Positions 1 through 10,500 of a stretch of DNA of 64,000 bases are shown here, piece after piece. Below the pieces are notes generated by a model. That model searched no databases, was not told where the DNA came from, and was given only the letters and a program-made list of their open reading frames with translations. The stretch spans positions 155,628 to 219,627 of the forward strand of contig CAYOZN010000006.1 in NCBI GenBank assembly GCA_964408455.1. The letters are read 5' to 3'. The position numbers were made by a program, and so were the translations under genes. This DNA comes from CAYOZN01 sp964408455 (GTDB lineage Bacteria > Planctomycetota > Phycisphaerae > UBA1845 > UTPLA1). How positions within the stretch are numbered: the first letter of the stretch is position 1; each line of letters opens with the position of its first letter.

Positions 1-165
1 ACTCCTGCTCCTCCTCTTCTTCTTAATCCTAATCTTCATCTTAATCTTAATCCCTCTGCATCCCCCGCCCGCCTGCCGGCGACATGCGAACGAGCAGGAT
101 TACGAGGAGGAGGAGGAGGAGGAAGAGGATTAAGATTACGATTAAGATTAAGATTAGGACTGGGT
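1..165. repeat. Low-complexity inverted repeat of GATTAA/TTAATC tracts
   Basis: The left arm (about 1-52) is pyrimidine-rich with CTCCTC and TTAATC units. The right arm (about 100-160) is purine-rich with GAGGAG and GATTAAGATTAAG units. The two arms are approximate reverse complements around a CG-rich spacer, so they could pair as a long imperfect hairpin. The open frames across it give only low-complexity peptides (Leu-Asn repeats, poly-Arg), so it is not called coding. Function unknown. Confidence 0.6.
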
Positions 166-183
166 GCCACCGCCATGGCAGCT

Positions 184-633
184 TTACTGCAGGCTGTAGG
201 ACTGGTATCCGCGCCCGAGCATGTAACCCACGAGGATTTCAATCGTGTTCCGCCAGGCCCGTTCCACATCGGCCGACCACTCCACGTCGAAGTCGCGGGC
301 GGTGACGATGATGGTGGCGGCCCACAGTTCGTAGAGGTCCGGCGTGATCTTCATGCCCCGGGCCCCGTGGGTCTCGGCCCGCTCCCGCAATTCGCTCAGG
401 CCCTCGGGCTCGCCACCCACGGCCGAGGCCATGATCCGCAGGGACCGGGCCAGTTTCTCGGCCTGCTGCTGCATGTTGGTATCGGCGAACCGATCGCGGA
501 CGGAGGGCGAGTGCCGCGTGAAACGGTCGTAGAATGTGCGGACGAAATCCTCGCAGTCGAGGCAGCGCTCCAGACTGGCCAGGAACAGGTCCTTCACCGT
601 CCGGGGTTGGGAATCTCGGTTTGCGTGTGACAT
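184..633 (-). CDS. Single-domain globin-like haem protein
   Basis: The 149-residue protein has the length and helix pattern of a bacterial single-domain globin. FYDRF, SP.V..RF and a D-T-N-M-Q-Q-Q segment correspond to helices B to E. His89, in AETHGARGM, fits the proximal haem ligand, and the following YELW segment is typical of helix G. Family knowledge points to oxygen or NO binding or sensing, or to a globin-coupled signalling role, but no output domain is attached. It stands alone: the next gene is about 370 bases away. The ATG start is followed by a plausible globin N-terminus. Haem binding is inferred from the fold signature. Confidence 0.8.
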   Translation of the reverse strand: MSHANRDSQPRTVKDLFLASLERCLDCEDFVRTFYDRFTRHSPSVRDRFADTNMQQQAEKLARSLRIMASAVGGEPEGLSELRERAETHGARGMKITPDLYELWAATIIVTARDFDVEWSADVERAWRNTIEILVGYMLGRGYQSYSLQ

Positions 634-1000
634 GCCCTACGATCGCAGTGTAGTGCGTGGCCGGAATGAGGTCAACGCGGAGGCGGGGATTGAGGGATTA
701 AGGCTGCCCGACCTGCTGTCACATGGATGCGACGGACCTCATCCGCGAGAGGACGGAGGATGATCCCGCGTGATGTCTGGGCAAGGGATAAGGGGGCGGT
801 GCGGCCCGGCCGCAGTTCTTGGAAGCCGCGGCGTTCGCTCGCCAACTGGCTGCCCGTGACGCAACCGGCGTGACACCGCCCACGCGACCACGCAGCGACG
901 GGCGAGTCCCACCCGAGGCCGGCCGACGACCCGGCGCTGCCATCATCGCGACGCCATCGCGTGGAAGGGACCCGACCTCGCAGGCATGACGGCGGTCTAA
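634..1000. other. Intergenic region, no gene recognised
   Basis: This is GC-rich spacer between the globin gene and the acyl-carrier-like gene. Open frames exist on the minus strand, but their products are Arg/Gly/Pro-rich with no recognisable fold. No RNA gene, clear terminator or repeat was seen. Confidence 0.5.
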
Positions 1001-1378
1001 TCAGATAGCGGGCATTGCCTGTCCGCCAACCGCCGTCTCGCGCTGGCGCATAAGGCGTCGCATGCATTCGCAAATGGCGCCGACCGTGATCAGATCGGAG
1101 ACGTGATCCAGTTTGGGGTTTTGCTCAAACGCGGATAGATCAAGGTATGGCGCCCGCTCTTTGACGAGCTCGATTGCCGCCGGCGTCAAACGGTTCTGCG
1201 CGTCGATTTCCAGTTCAGATGCGGGAAGCAGCTTCTGAAATTGCGGATCGATACCGAAGTGCTTGCCGCACTGAAAGGACAGTTCCAGCAATTCGATCGA
1301 CTCGCCATCCAGATCGGCAAAGAAACGCGACTCGGGGCGAATCTCCTCCGGCTCCAGGCACAGACCCTCGGCAATCAT
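1001..1378 (-). CDS. Acyl-carrier-protein-like protein
   Basis: The product resembles an acyl carrier protein in its first half: LEPEEIRPESRF, then FADLDGESIELLEL. The Ser in D-G-E-S sits where the 4'-phosphopantetheine arm attaches, followed by a helix II-like segment. A 125-residue length is longer than the usual 75-80, and the C-terminal half is unrecognised. The ATG at 1378 would cut off helix I. The in-frame codons upstream (EKINSDIIA) look like genuine ACP helix I and run back to the TAG that ends the rhodanese gene. Translation may therefore start at a rare codon or by coupling or readthrough. No fatty acid or polyketide genes are nearby, so the substrate is unknown. Confidence 0.65.
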   Translation of the reverse strand: MIAEGLCLEPEEIRPESRFFADLDGESIELLELSFQCGKHFGIDPQFQKLLPASELEIDAQNRLTPAAIELVKERAPYLDLSAFEQNPKLDHVSDLITVGAICECMRRLMRQRETAVGGQAMPAI

Positions 1379-1408
1379 GGCAATGATATCCGAATTGATC
1401 TTCTCGCG

Positions 1409-1978
1409 CTACAGGCTCCGCGCCGATTCCCATCCGGGGCTGAAGACCTTCACGTTCGAGAATCCCTCGGTCAGCAGGTACTCGTACACCATGTCACTGG
1501 CATGGCACGACCTGTTGTTGCAGTAGATGATGATGAGCTGATCGCGATCGACGTCGCCCAGGCCCATCTCCCGGTACTGCTCCATCTCCGAGGCCGGCAG
1601 GTTCATCGCCCCGCGGATGTGGCCGGCCTCGAAGGATTCGCGGCTGCGAACGTCGAGGATCAGCGCCGTGCCATCGGCGATTGCCCGACGAATGTCCGCC
1701 AGCGTCACCTGGTGCTGAGGACCCTGCACCGGCACGATGGCATGGCCGGGCCGATCCCCGGGCCCGGCGTCTCGAATGTCGGCGGCAGGGGCATTCGCCC
1801 CATCTCGCGCGGCGCGCGAGCCGGCCGAGCCCGGGCAGCAGTCGCGCGGCGCTCCGCCCGTCGCCGATGACTGTGACACTTCCCTCACACCGCCATTACC
1901 GCGCCTGTCCGAGCAGCCAGTCAGCAGTGCCGCCGCGATGACGCCAATCGTTACGTGAATCCACATCTTGCTGGACAT
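1409..1978 (-). CDS. Rhodanese-domain lipoprotein
   Basis: This 189-residue protein starts at the ATG at 1978, preceded by AGGGAG. It has a lipoprotein signal peptide with lipobox LLTGC, so it is probably anchored on the outer face of a membrane. After a low-complexity linker the C-terminal ~110 residues form a rhodanese domain: LILDVRSRESFEAGHI, then the active-site loop beginning IYCNNRSCHAS, whose first Cys is the expected persulfide-forming residue. Rhodanese domains carry sulfane sulfur or act as sulfur sensors. The specific role here is unknown. The TAG stop is in frame with the downstream ACP-like sequence. Confidence 0.85.
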   Translation of the reverse strand: MSSKMWIHVTIGVIAAALLTGCSDRRGNGGVREVSQSSATGGAPRDCCPGSAGSRAARDGANAPAADIRDAGPGDRPGHAIVPVQGPQHQVTLADIRRAIADGTALILDVRSRESFEAGHIRGAMNLPASEMEQYREMGLGDVDRDQLIIIYCNNRSCHASDMVYEYLLTEGFSNVKVFSPGWESARSL

Positions 1979-2216
1979 CTTCTTCACTCCCTGCACATCG
2001 GTCGCGGCCCCCACGGCCCCCGCTCGAACGTGCGCGGGGGCGGGAATCGGCAGTGATGCCTCGCCCCGCCCCGCTCTGCCCGGTGCGATCCGTACCCCCC
2101 ACCGACCACACCGGTTCATGTTGTTGGCCGGACGGCACTCTCCCGGGCCGTCGGGCCGCTTTCAGCGCCGCTGCCGGATGCCCTTCGCGGGCGGGCCGGC
2201 CGTCGGCATCGCGAAA

Positions 2217-2966
2217 TCACTCATCAAGGTTGCGCAGTTGCAGGCGGCCGTCGATATTCATCGTCACCGCTTCCGGCATTGCGCACTCCACGCGCTTCCA
2301 GACCATGCGACCATCGCAGACCTTGACGCGCTTCTGAACCGTGTCGTACTCGGCCGGGATGCAGATGCGCTTGGTCGTCGCCGGCCGCACCAGCTTCTGC
2401 CGTTTCACGATGTCATACTCCGCCGGGATGATCTCTTCCCTGACGGTCGGCGGCGAGACCATGCGCGTCACGCACACGGTTTCCGTTCGCGGTGGATGCT
2501 TGACCAGGCAGAACACGTCCTTCGCCGGCTGATCCTGCGGCTGCGGGCAGTCCTTGTTCACGGTCCAGCCGGTATAGCCGCTGTCCGTCTGTACGACGAC
2601 ATTTTCCGTCCTGAATTCGGCCGGCACCTCGATCAGCCGCTTGGATGCCTCTTTCACGCAGACCCTTTCTTCGACCCACTCATATTCGGCGGGGATGATC
2701 TCGAGCCGCTCCGAGGCCTGGCGGATGCACACGCGTTCGCTCACCGTCTTGAAGGTCGGAGGCACGAAGACCTTCGCGAAGCATTCACCGGGTTTTGCGT
2801 TACTCGGAAGATCGACAATCCCCGTATTCGCCGGCAACGGGCACGGCGTCTGCGGTGCATACTGGGCAACCGCTTCCTCTTCGCAGCAGGCGCAGCCGGT
2901 CATCGCCAGCATCGAAATGCAGCCCACTGACACTGCGATCAGGCTCAACACTCGTCTCATTGACAT
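2217..2966 (-). CDS. Lipoprotein with repeated (I/V)PAEY units
   Basis: The 249-residue protein begins at the ATG at 2966 (MSMRRVLSLIAV) and has a signal peptide with lipobox AMTGC, so it is a predicted lipoprotein. The mature part holds about five copies of a 22-23 residue unit. Each copy starts IPAEY, VPAEF or similar and continues with a V-x-E/K-R-V-C-V-K-x-A-S-K-R-L pattern; examples are IPAEYEWVEERVCVKEAS and IPAEYDIVKRQKLV. The mature part also has about ten Cys. Similar repeats occur in envelope proteins of other bacteria, but I cannot name a function. An upstream ATG at 3113 would add an unlikely Cys/Arg-rich leader. Confidence 0.75.
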   Translation of the reverse strand: MSMRRVLSLIAVSVGCISMLAMTGCACCEEEAVAQYAPQTPCPLPANTGIVDLPSNAKPGECFAKVFVPPTFKTVSERVCIRQASERLEIIPAEYEWVEERVCVKEASKRLIEVPAEFRTENVVVQTDSGYTGWTVNKDCPQPQDQPAKDVFCLVKHPPRTETVCVTRMVSPPTVREEIIPAEYDIVKRQKLVRPATTKRICIPAEYDTVQKRVKVCDGRMVWKRVECAMPEAVTMNIDGRLQLRNLDE

Positions 2967-3826
2967 GATTCGTTTCTCCTTGTGCTCCCGGCCCTGAGGC
3001 ACGAGAGACTCACTGATTCCTGAAAAAGTTCCTGAAGGACATTTGCAGCGCCCCAAAGCCAGACTCAGAATTCGTGCATCCGTACCTCCCTTCAAACTCC
3101 GTTGAGCAGTCATTCCACAGACGGGAGCGGAACAACTTCGGGCGAGAGTCGACTGGCTCGATTGTGGATAACTGGGCCTTCAGTCACGGCCCGGCGGCCG
3201 GATTGCCGCAGGCGATTGCCGTTGCCAGTTCTAGAAGCAGATTCCCGCCATGAGAAAAGTTCCGGATCCTGTTGATCGATGCTCAACGATCCAATGCGCA
3301 AAAACTGCAATTGCTGTGCCAAGGGCGAAACGCCGCAAAAACCCCCGCAGGGTCAATGCGGCCCCATGGCCCGGCGCAACTGCGGCCTTTTTCACGCAAC
3401 CTGAGGGATTGTTCGAGGACGTTGATAGTGCCCGGTATCACGCAGGCACCGCGCCTGCTCGCACTGAGAAGGCCGGTTTCGCTGCCGTGCCGTGACGAAA
3501 ACGGCGGTACATGGAAATGTCGCCGCGCATGCCCGATTTTTCCGCGGGAAATCGCGCTACCCCGCTGCCAGTTTGCGTAAAAGAACGCTAGGCGACACGC
3601 AATTTCCGTATTGATCGTCCACGCCCGACGGCCCGGGACCGACGGCATCCACAGCCGCGGCACCTGCCGCGACATGCAGCGACTTGCATGTCCCCCGCGA
3701 GCCTCGTCGCACACGGCCGGTTTTTTTCCTTTCTCCGGCACCCACGCGGCCACTTTGCGTCAAATAATCGGGCATGTGACCGCGCCGACCGGAGACATCC
3801 TGTATTCTGCGGCCATAGGTGTATTG
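2967..3826. other. Intergenic region, no gene recognised
   Basis: About 860 bases lie between the divergent lipoprotein gene (minus) and ECF sigma gene (plus). It presumably holds both promoters, but I could not fix a convincing -35/-10 pair. Open frames here give Arg/Pro-rich products without family features. Confidence 0.45.
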
Positions 3827-4423
3827 ATGACCGACGACGCCCGGGACCTGAACGCTGCCCAGGCGGGAGACCCCGACGCCTTTGCCCGGCTGTATGACCG
3901 GCATGCGGTCGTCGTGTGTTCCCTCTGCCGGCATTGCGCCGTGCCCGATGTGGACGAGGCGGTGCAGGAGACCTTCGTCCGGGCGTTTCGGCTGATCGGC
4001 CAGGTGGACGGACCGGCGTCGCTGCGGGCGTGGCTGTACGGCATTGCCCGGCACGTGTGTCGCGAGCGGCGGCGGTCGAATCATCGACGGAACCATCACG
4101 AGGAGAAGGCCCACATGATCCGCCTCGCAGCCCAGACGCCCAGCCGCGACCTGAGCGAGGCGGCCGTGCAACGGGAAGAGCTGAACCGGCTTACCGCGGC
4201 CCTGGATGATCTGCCCGATGACGAGCGGCTCGCGATTCACTTGTTCTATCTGGAAAGCGACGCGGCCACTGCCGCATCGGCGGCACTGGGGTTGTCGCGC
4301 AGTGGTTTCTACAAGTTGCTGTCCCGGGCGCGCGAGCGACTGGCGGCGAGCATGGGAGCCACGGGCGCGGCGATTCGCGCGGCGGACGCACGCGGATTGA
4401 AGAGGCGGTCGGAGGTGATTTAG
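3827..4423 (+). CDS. ECF-family RNA polymerase sigma factor
   Basis: This 198-residue sigma factor has the two-domain ECF layout. Region 2 covers residues ~10-85 (GDPDAFARLYDRH, EAVQETFVRAF, LRAWLYGIARHVCRERRR) and region 4 covers ~125-185 (LDDLPDDERLAIHLFYLE, then LGLSRSGFYKLLSRARERL as helix-turn-helix). It directs RNA polymerase to a dedicated promoter set, and such factors are usually held by an anti-sigma factor. The next gene encodes a membrane protein whose N-terminus looks like a cytoplasmic segment before a transmembrane helix, so the pair may work together. The start is the ATG after TTG at about 3824; longer in-frame extensions lack family sequence. Confidence 0.92.
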   Translation: MTDDARDLNAAQAGDPDAFARLYDRHAVVVCSLCRHCAVPDVDEAVQETFVRAFRLIGQVDGPASLRAWLYGIARHVCRERRRSNHRRNHHEEKAHMIRLAAQTPSRDLSEAAVQREELNRLTAALDDLPDDERLAIHLFYLESDAATAASAALGLSRSGFYKLLSRARERLAASMGATGAAIRAADARGLKRRSEVI

Positions 4424-4472
4424 CCGCTGGGCTTATCCGGCGCGTACTGGAAGGACGGTTTTTTCGGGAATA

Positions 4473-4550
4473 GCACTGCTTGAAGCAGTGGCACACGAAG
4501 ATATTTCCCTTGCTTCGCACTGTCCCGGCGCGCCGGGACAGTGGCACACG
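4473..4550. repeat. Two related palindromic repeats (CACTG...CAGTGGCACACG)
   Basis: Two hairpin-forming units lie in the gap between the sigma gene and the VIT/VWA gene. The first (4473-4497) has arms CACTGCTT/AAGCAGTG. The second (4517-4550) has arms CACTGTCCCGGCG/CGCCGGGACAGTG. Each is followed by the same GCACACG tail. They look like two members of one dispersed REP-type family, and could also act on transcript stability between the two genes. Confidence 0.75.
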
Positions 4551-4564
4551 CAGGCGGCATCGTT

Positions 4565-7500
4565 ATGAACGAGCACACGAACGATAACTCGACGCCCGAC
4601 GATTTCGACAAGTTGCCGGAAATTCAGGATGGCCTGGATGATCTCCTCCGCGCATGGCACGCCGAAAATGCCGCGACGGCGGCACGCAGCCGGGACGCCC
4701 TGCTTCAGCAGATCCGCTCCGCGAAACCAATGGAGCGGGCGTCCCTGCCCGCCAGTGCCATTACTCCGGCCCACTCCGCGAATCCGCGATCGCACAGTCC
4801 TCTCCGCCTCATTGGCGATCACACGCGAATCTTCACCGCCCTGGGGGGAACCAGGAGCACGCTCATGACCCGCTTCGCCCCTGCCGCCGCCGCCGCCATC
4901 GTCCTCGCCGCCCTGCTCACCATCTTCGAGCCCGGCCTGCCCGGCGCGCCCGACCGCACGCAGGCCTCGAACACCGTCATGCTGCCCAATGGCGGCAATC
5001 TCGACGCCCGCACGCCCGATGGTCAGCCTATTGGCCCCTGCCCGCTCAAGCACACCGATGTTAGCGTCGAAATCTCCGGGCCATTCGCCCGTGTGACCGT
5101 GCGGCAGCAGTTCACCAATCCCTATGACGACAAGATTGAAGCGCTCTACACCTTTCCGCTCAGTCATCGCGGCGCGGTCGATCGCATGACGATGACCGTG
5201 GGGAAACGCGTGATTGTCGGCGAGGTGCACGAGCGGCAGGCGGCGCGACAGATGTACGAGGCCGCCCGCGATGCCGGGCACGTCGCCGCCCTGCTGGAGC
5301 AGGAGCGGCCGAACATCTTCTCCCAGTCGGTCGCCAACATCGAGCCGAATGCGGAGATCACCGTCGAGATCAGCTATGTCGAGCTGCTCGAATCGCGGGA
5401 TGGCGAATATGAATTCTCGTTCCCGATGACGGTCGCCCCGCGGTATATCCCGTGTGGCACCGGCGTCCCGCCGGTGCATGAAGCGGCCGATGCCGTGCCC
5501 GACGCGGACGGCGCATCGCCGTGGCTTGATACACAGCTCGCCGATTCGGTCGCCGAAAACCCGGAGGCCCCCGGCGATGAATCCGCCGATCCGGACGCTG
5601 AGCTTGATCCCCGCCACGTCCCCGATGCTGCGAACATCACGCCACCCGTTTCCCATCCCGACGTCCGCAGCGGACACGATATTTCGCTGGCCGTCACGCT
5701 CGACACCGGCGGCCCGGCCATCACCGACATCTACAGCCGGCAGCATGCCACGGTACGCACGATTGAAGGCTTCGCGGCCGGCAGCGACAAGCCGCGGCGC
5801 ATGCGCATCAAGCTGGATCGCGACGACGAAATTCCCAATCGCGACTTCGTGCTCAACTGGCGCACCGACGATGACACCATCGTCGAGGCGGTGTTCACGC
5901 ATGCCGGCGAACGCGGCGGGTTCGTCACGCTGATGCTCGCCCCGCCCGAGAAGATCACGCCCGACGTGCTCGTGCCGCGCGAACTGGTCTTTGTGCTCGA
6001 TACCTCGGGCTCGATGAGCGGCACGCCAATTGAGAGCGCCAAGTCCGTCATCGCCAAGGCCCTCGACACGATGCAGCCGGAGGACACGTTCAACATCATC
6101 ACCTTCGCCGGCGACACCAGCATTCTCTGGCCCCAGCCGCGCCCCGCGACCGACGCGAACCTGGCGGAGGCTCGCAAGTTTGTCGAGAGCCGCAATGGCA
6201 ACGGCGGCACCGAGATGATGAAGGCCATCTACGCGGCACTCGAGCAAAGCGTGGACGGCGTGGCGAACGTACGATCGGCCGATCAACTGGCCGTCACGCC
6301 TGCCGACGGTCGAAGGATCGCGATGCGCGCGCTCGGTCGCGATATTCGCATACCCGGCGCTCGTGCGAGTGGCGCAGGTGACGCGGGAACACATCACGTG
6401 TTCTTTGACCCCGCAAAATATGTCATCACGCAGGCCGGCGAGTTTGCGGGTTTCGAGCGCCTCATGGCCGTGCCCGACATCCTCTGGCGCCTCGAGGGCC
6501 GCTGGACGCAGGTCGGCGATGCGGGTCACTTTCTGCTCGACAAGGCCGAGCCGGAAAACACGACGGTCCACGACGACAGCGCGGTGCCAATCGAGAGTCT
6601 CTGCAACACCCCTGCTGACGGCCGCGCGGTCGTCGTCTATGCGGATGGCCAACGGTTTACCTTCGATGACACCGAGTACGTCGCTTACAACAGCGATGAC
6701 ACATCGTGCCCGCGCGTCGATCTGACGAAGCTGGGACTGTCGAAGGAATCGCTCGCCGAACATGCGCAGTGGGTCTTCACCGGCTGGTGGCGAAACCAGG
6801 ATGACGGGCAGCCGGCGCTGGAAGTGGGCGAAGCCGGGCCGCTGACGATTCCCGCGGGCGCCGTGACCGCGGCGAGGCTGCGCACGCTTCCTGCGGACGG
6901 GCGGACGGTGTTCGTCCGCGTCAACTGCGAAGACGCGGCCATGTTCCTCGATCCGGCGACGAAGCAGCAGGTCGAGGGCCTCGACGCCGGCTTTGGCGAG
7001 TTCGTCCGCGCGACGGGGCTCGATTTCCACCGGCACGACGATGCGTCGTCGATGCTCCTCACGGGCGTGTGGGCCTCAGATGCCAGCGGTGCGGCACTCC
7101 TGGAGGTCGCATCGGCCGTGCACATCCCACGGAAGCACGAGTCGCCGCGACCGCTGCGCGTCGTGTGCTTTTTGACGGACGGCGAGGTGGGGAATGACCA
7201 GGCGATCATCGACGCGGTGCGGCGGAATTCGCACACCACGCGCGTCTTTTCGTTCGGCATCGGCACCAGCGTCAACCGGTACCTGCTCGACAGCGTGGCC
7301 GAGGCCGGCCGCGGCGAGGCGAGCTACGTGTTGAACATGGAGGAGGCGCAGGCCGCGGTGGACCAGTTCGTCACGCGGCTGAGTGCGCCGGTGTTGACCG
7401 ACATTCAGGTCGCCTTCGAAGGGCTGGAGGTGCTGGATGTCACGCCGGCGACATTGCCGGACCTGTGGGACGAGCGGCCAATCATCGTACATGCGCGGTT

Positions 7501-10500
7501 TGATCCGGCGAAGCAGCATGCGGGCGCGGCAAACCATGCTGCGGAATCGGCCGACCTCGCGAACGATTCGCCGATACCCGGCCGAGGAGTGCTGGTCATT
7601 CGCGGCAACGCCTCCGACGGGCCGTACGAACGCATCCTGCCGCTCGAACTGCCGCAGCACGAACCCGATCACGACGTCATCGCAACGCTGTGGGCGCGGG
7701 CGCAGGTGGAGGACCTGATGAGCCGCGATCTGGCCGCGGCGCAGCAGGGGCAATTCCCCGACGACTTGAAGCAGCGCGTGATCGAGCTGGGCGAGACATT
7801 CCAGATCATGACGCAGTTTACCAGCTTCGTGGCGATCGAACGGCACCGCGTCACAGTCGGCGGGCAGCCGCGGCTGGTGCGCGTACCGGTGGAGCTGCCG
7901 GAGGGGCAGTCGTGGGAGGGGACGTTCGGCGAGCAGCTGGTGCATTTTGCGCAGACGCTCGAAACGCCGAATGTGTATTACGCGTTAGCGCAGCCGTTCG
8001 GCGATCCGAATGCGGGCACACAGGAGACTCGCTCGCATACGAATCGCGAGGGCGAAGACGTATTGTATGACGATGGTTCGGACAAAGTTACCTATGAATT
8101 GAACCTTGATCAGCCCACGGGCGTGGGTGCAATTGCGGCGGAGAATGTGTCGCGTGATACCTCAACTGAATTCAAATTGGATACTGCGCAGCAGTTAGCC
8201 GTCATGGACCTGATAAACCACATTGCGGCGGATGACCTTGATGCATTGCGCCCGGAGTTGCGGACAGCGTTATCGATGACCGCAAACATGCGATTGGGTG
8301 GGCAGGCTGCCGAGGTAGACAGTGCGCAGAAGGAACGGCTTGAGCGCATACAGGAAGAGCTGAAATCACGTATTGGCGATCGACTGGCGGATCTCGTTGA
8401 ACAGCGCGCACAAGCGCTGGCGGACGAAGGACGCGCCAACGACGCGAAGAATCTGCGCGAGCAGTTTGCTGATAGGACTATCGGAAGTCAACTCGTTTTC
8501 GACCAACTCGCGATTGCCGGTTATCGAAATCTGGAAAGAGAAGTCCGTAGGGCGACGATGGAAAGTGATTACGTCGAGGCAGAACGCCTTGCAGATGTTG
8601 CCGCTAATCTCGCCGCTGTGATCAACAATGCCCAGGACAAAGCAGTGTTGGGCGCGGAGGCTAAGCACCTAAGCGAATTTGTCCTGACGGAAGAGCGCGC
8701 CGCAGAGGAGCAGATCGTCCTCAGTAAGCAGCGCGAAATCTCAGCTCGGGAGTCAGAACGCATTCGACTCCTGGAAGAAACTAAGCAGGAGCAAGTCGCG
8801 AACCTCATGGAGCGAGCACGCGACCTGCAGCGCGAGCGAAAGCTGGACGACTCCGTTGAGGTTTTGGATCAGGTGCTTGCCATTGATCCGAATAATCCCA
8901 ACGCGGCATGGATGCGCGACACGCTGGAGGACGTTGCCAGGAATGCCCGCGGTGTGGGGACGGGTAACGTGAACGCGCACGAGCAGCAAAGGGCACTGAC
9001 TGCGGGCAAAACGAATGCAGAGCAGCCGGTCGCACTCGGCTTGCAGCCCGCCGTGGAGCCGGAAGGCAGGGGCGCACGTCGCAATGCGCGAACCTGGTTC
9101 ATCGGAACGGCGCCGGAGGGAGCGGACACGTCGCACCCGACCGAGGGCATGATCGCGTCGGCCGATGGGTCGCGGCGCGATGCTGAGTTCATTTCGCCCC
9201 CGATACCACCATATCAGGGCTCGCATCCGCCGATGGTCAACAACAAGAAGACCGCGCCAGACATTGCGCGTCGAGTTTTCAGGCTGCACGGGGTCTCGGC
9301 GGAGGACGCGAAGAGGCTCGCGGAGCAACTCAAGCAAGGCGGCGCGCCGGGAGCAAATCGCGGCGGACGAGGTCCCGAGACCAACACCGGCTCGGCTCGC
9401 GCCACGACCATGTTGGAGGACATTGAATACTCAACCGATGCGACGCTCTGGTATGGCGACTCCGCAGGTAACACCAACGATGTGGGCCGCCGCGATTGGA
9501 CAATCGACACTCGGGCCGTTCGCGTTCCCGTCGCCCCTCCCGCAGTCGGTACTTCATCCCAGGCGAGCCTTGATTCTCGCCAAGCCGGCAATTTGACTCG
9601 GTGGAAAAGGGCACACGCATCCGACACTGCCGCACAGAGAGGCTTGCTGGATTCCCTGGGATATGTTGACTCTGATTCGGAAGACGCGGACGACGTCACC
9701 CTATCGATGCAGCCATTCGGTGCGGGCGATTCATATAGGAATCAGCCCGAATCCGATCTCCCCCAGCCCGGCACGAGCGCCGAGCAGCAGCTCCACTATA
9801 CGACCGGAGAACGCTACCGCGATTTGAATACGAGACAATACGACTTGGCATTGCGCGACACTCAAAACCTCATTGTCGCTGCCTCACCGTCTGAAGCGGA
9901 AGAGATCAAAAGGCTTATCGATGTACTGGGCGAGGAATCGACGTTCGAGACCGGCAACGATGCAGGCCAGGATGGCGAGATCGCGGGCAGTCGATTTGTT
10001 GAAGGTGGAGGAGGCGGCGGCGGCGGCGGCCGGGGCATATTCGGTGGTGGCGGCTCGGACGATCGCGAAGCCGGCGACGACGGCATTCTCTATCACGACA
10101 ACATCCGCTATCCCAAAAACTGGCTCGAAATGCGCGCCAAGCGCAAGAGCACGGACGAGATCGACGACGCCGAATCACACCGCACCCGAGAACGGCTGAA
10201 GACCGTGCTGCCGGAGGTGCGCTTCGACAACGTCCCGTTCGAGCAGGCCATCGAGCAACTCCGCGCGGCGACCGGCGTCAACATCGTGCCCAACTGGTCG
10301 GCACTCGAAGCCGCGGCCATTGAGAAGGACACCGAGGTGTCGCTTCGGCTCAACAATGTTTCCGCCGAGAAGGTGATCGACCTGGTGCTGGATGAAGTGG
10401 GCGCCGGTGAAGTTGAACTGTCGCACGAGATCGAGGAAGGCGTCGTGACGGTCTCCACTCGCGAAGATCTGAGCCGGAAGACGAAGACGATTATCTATAA

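Noticed and set aside
672..1073. Minus-strand open frame of 133 codons between the globin and ACP-like genes
   Set aside because: Product is Arg/Gly/Pro-rich, without any family pattern or ribosome binding site, and partly overlaps the ACP-like gene.
3283..3753. Minus-strand open frame of 156 codons before the sigma gene
   Set aside because: Low-complexity basic product with no recognisable fold; open by GC bias.
4433..7036. Long minus-strand frame opposite the VIT/VWA gene
   Set aside because: It is a shadow of the plus-strand coding sequence: Arg/Gly/His-rich and without family features, while the plus strand has clear VIT and VWA motifs.
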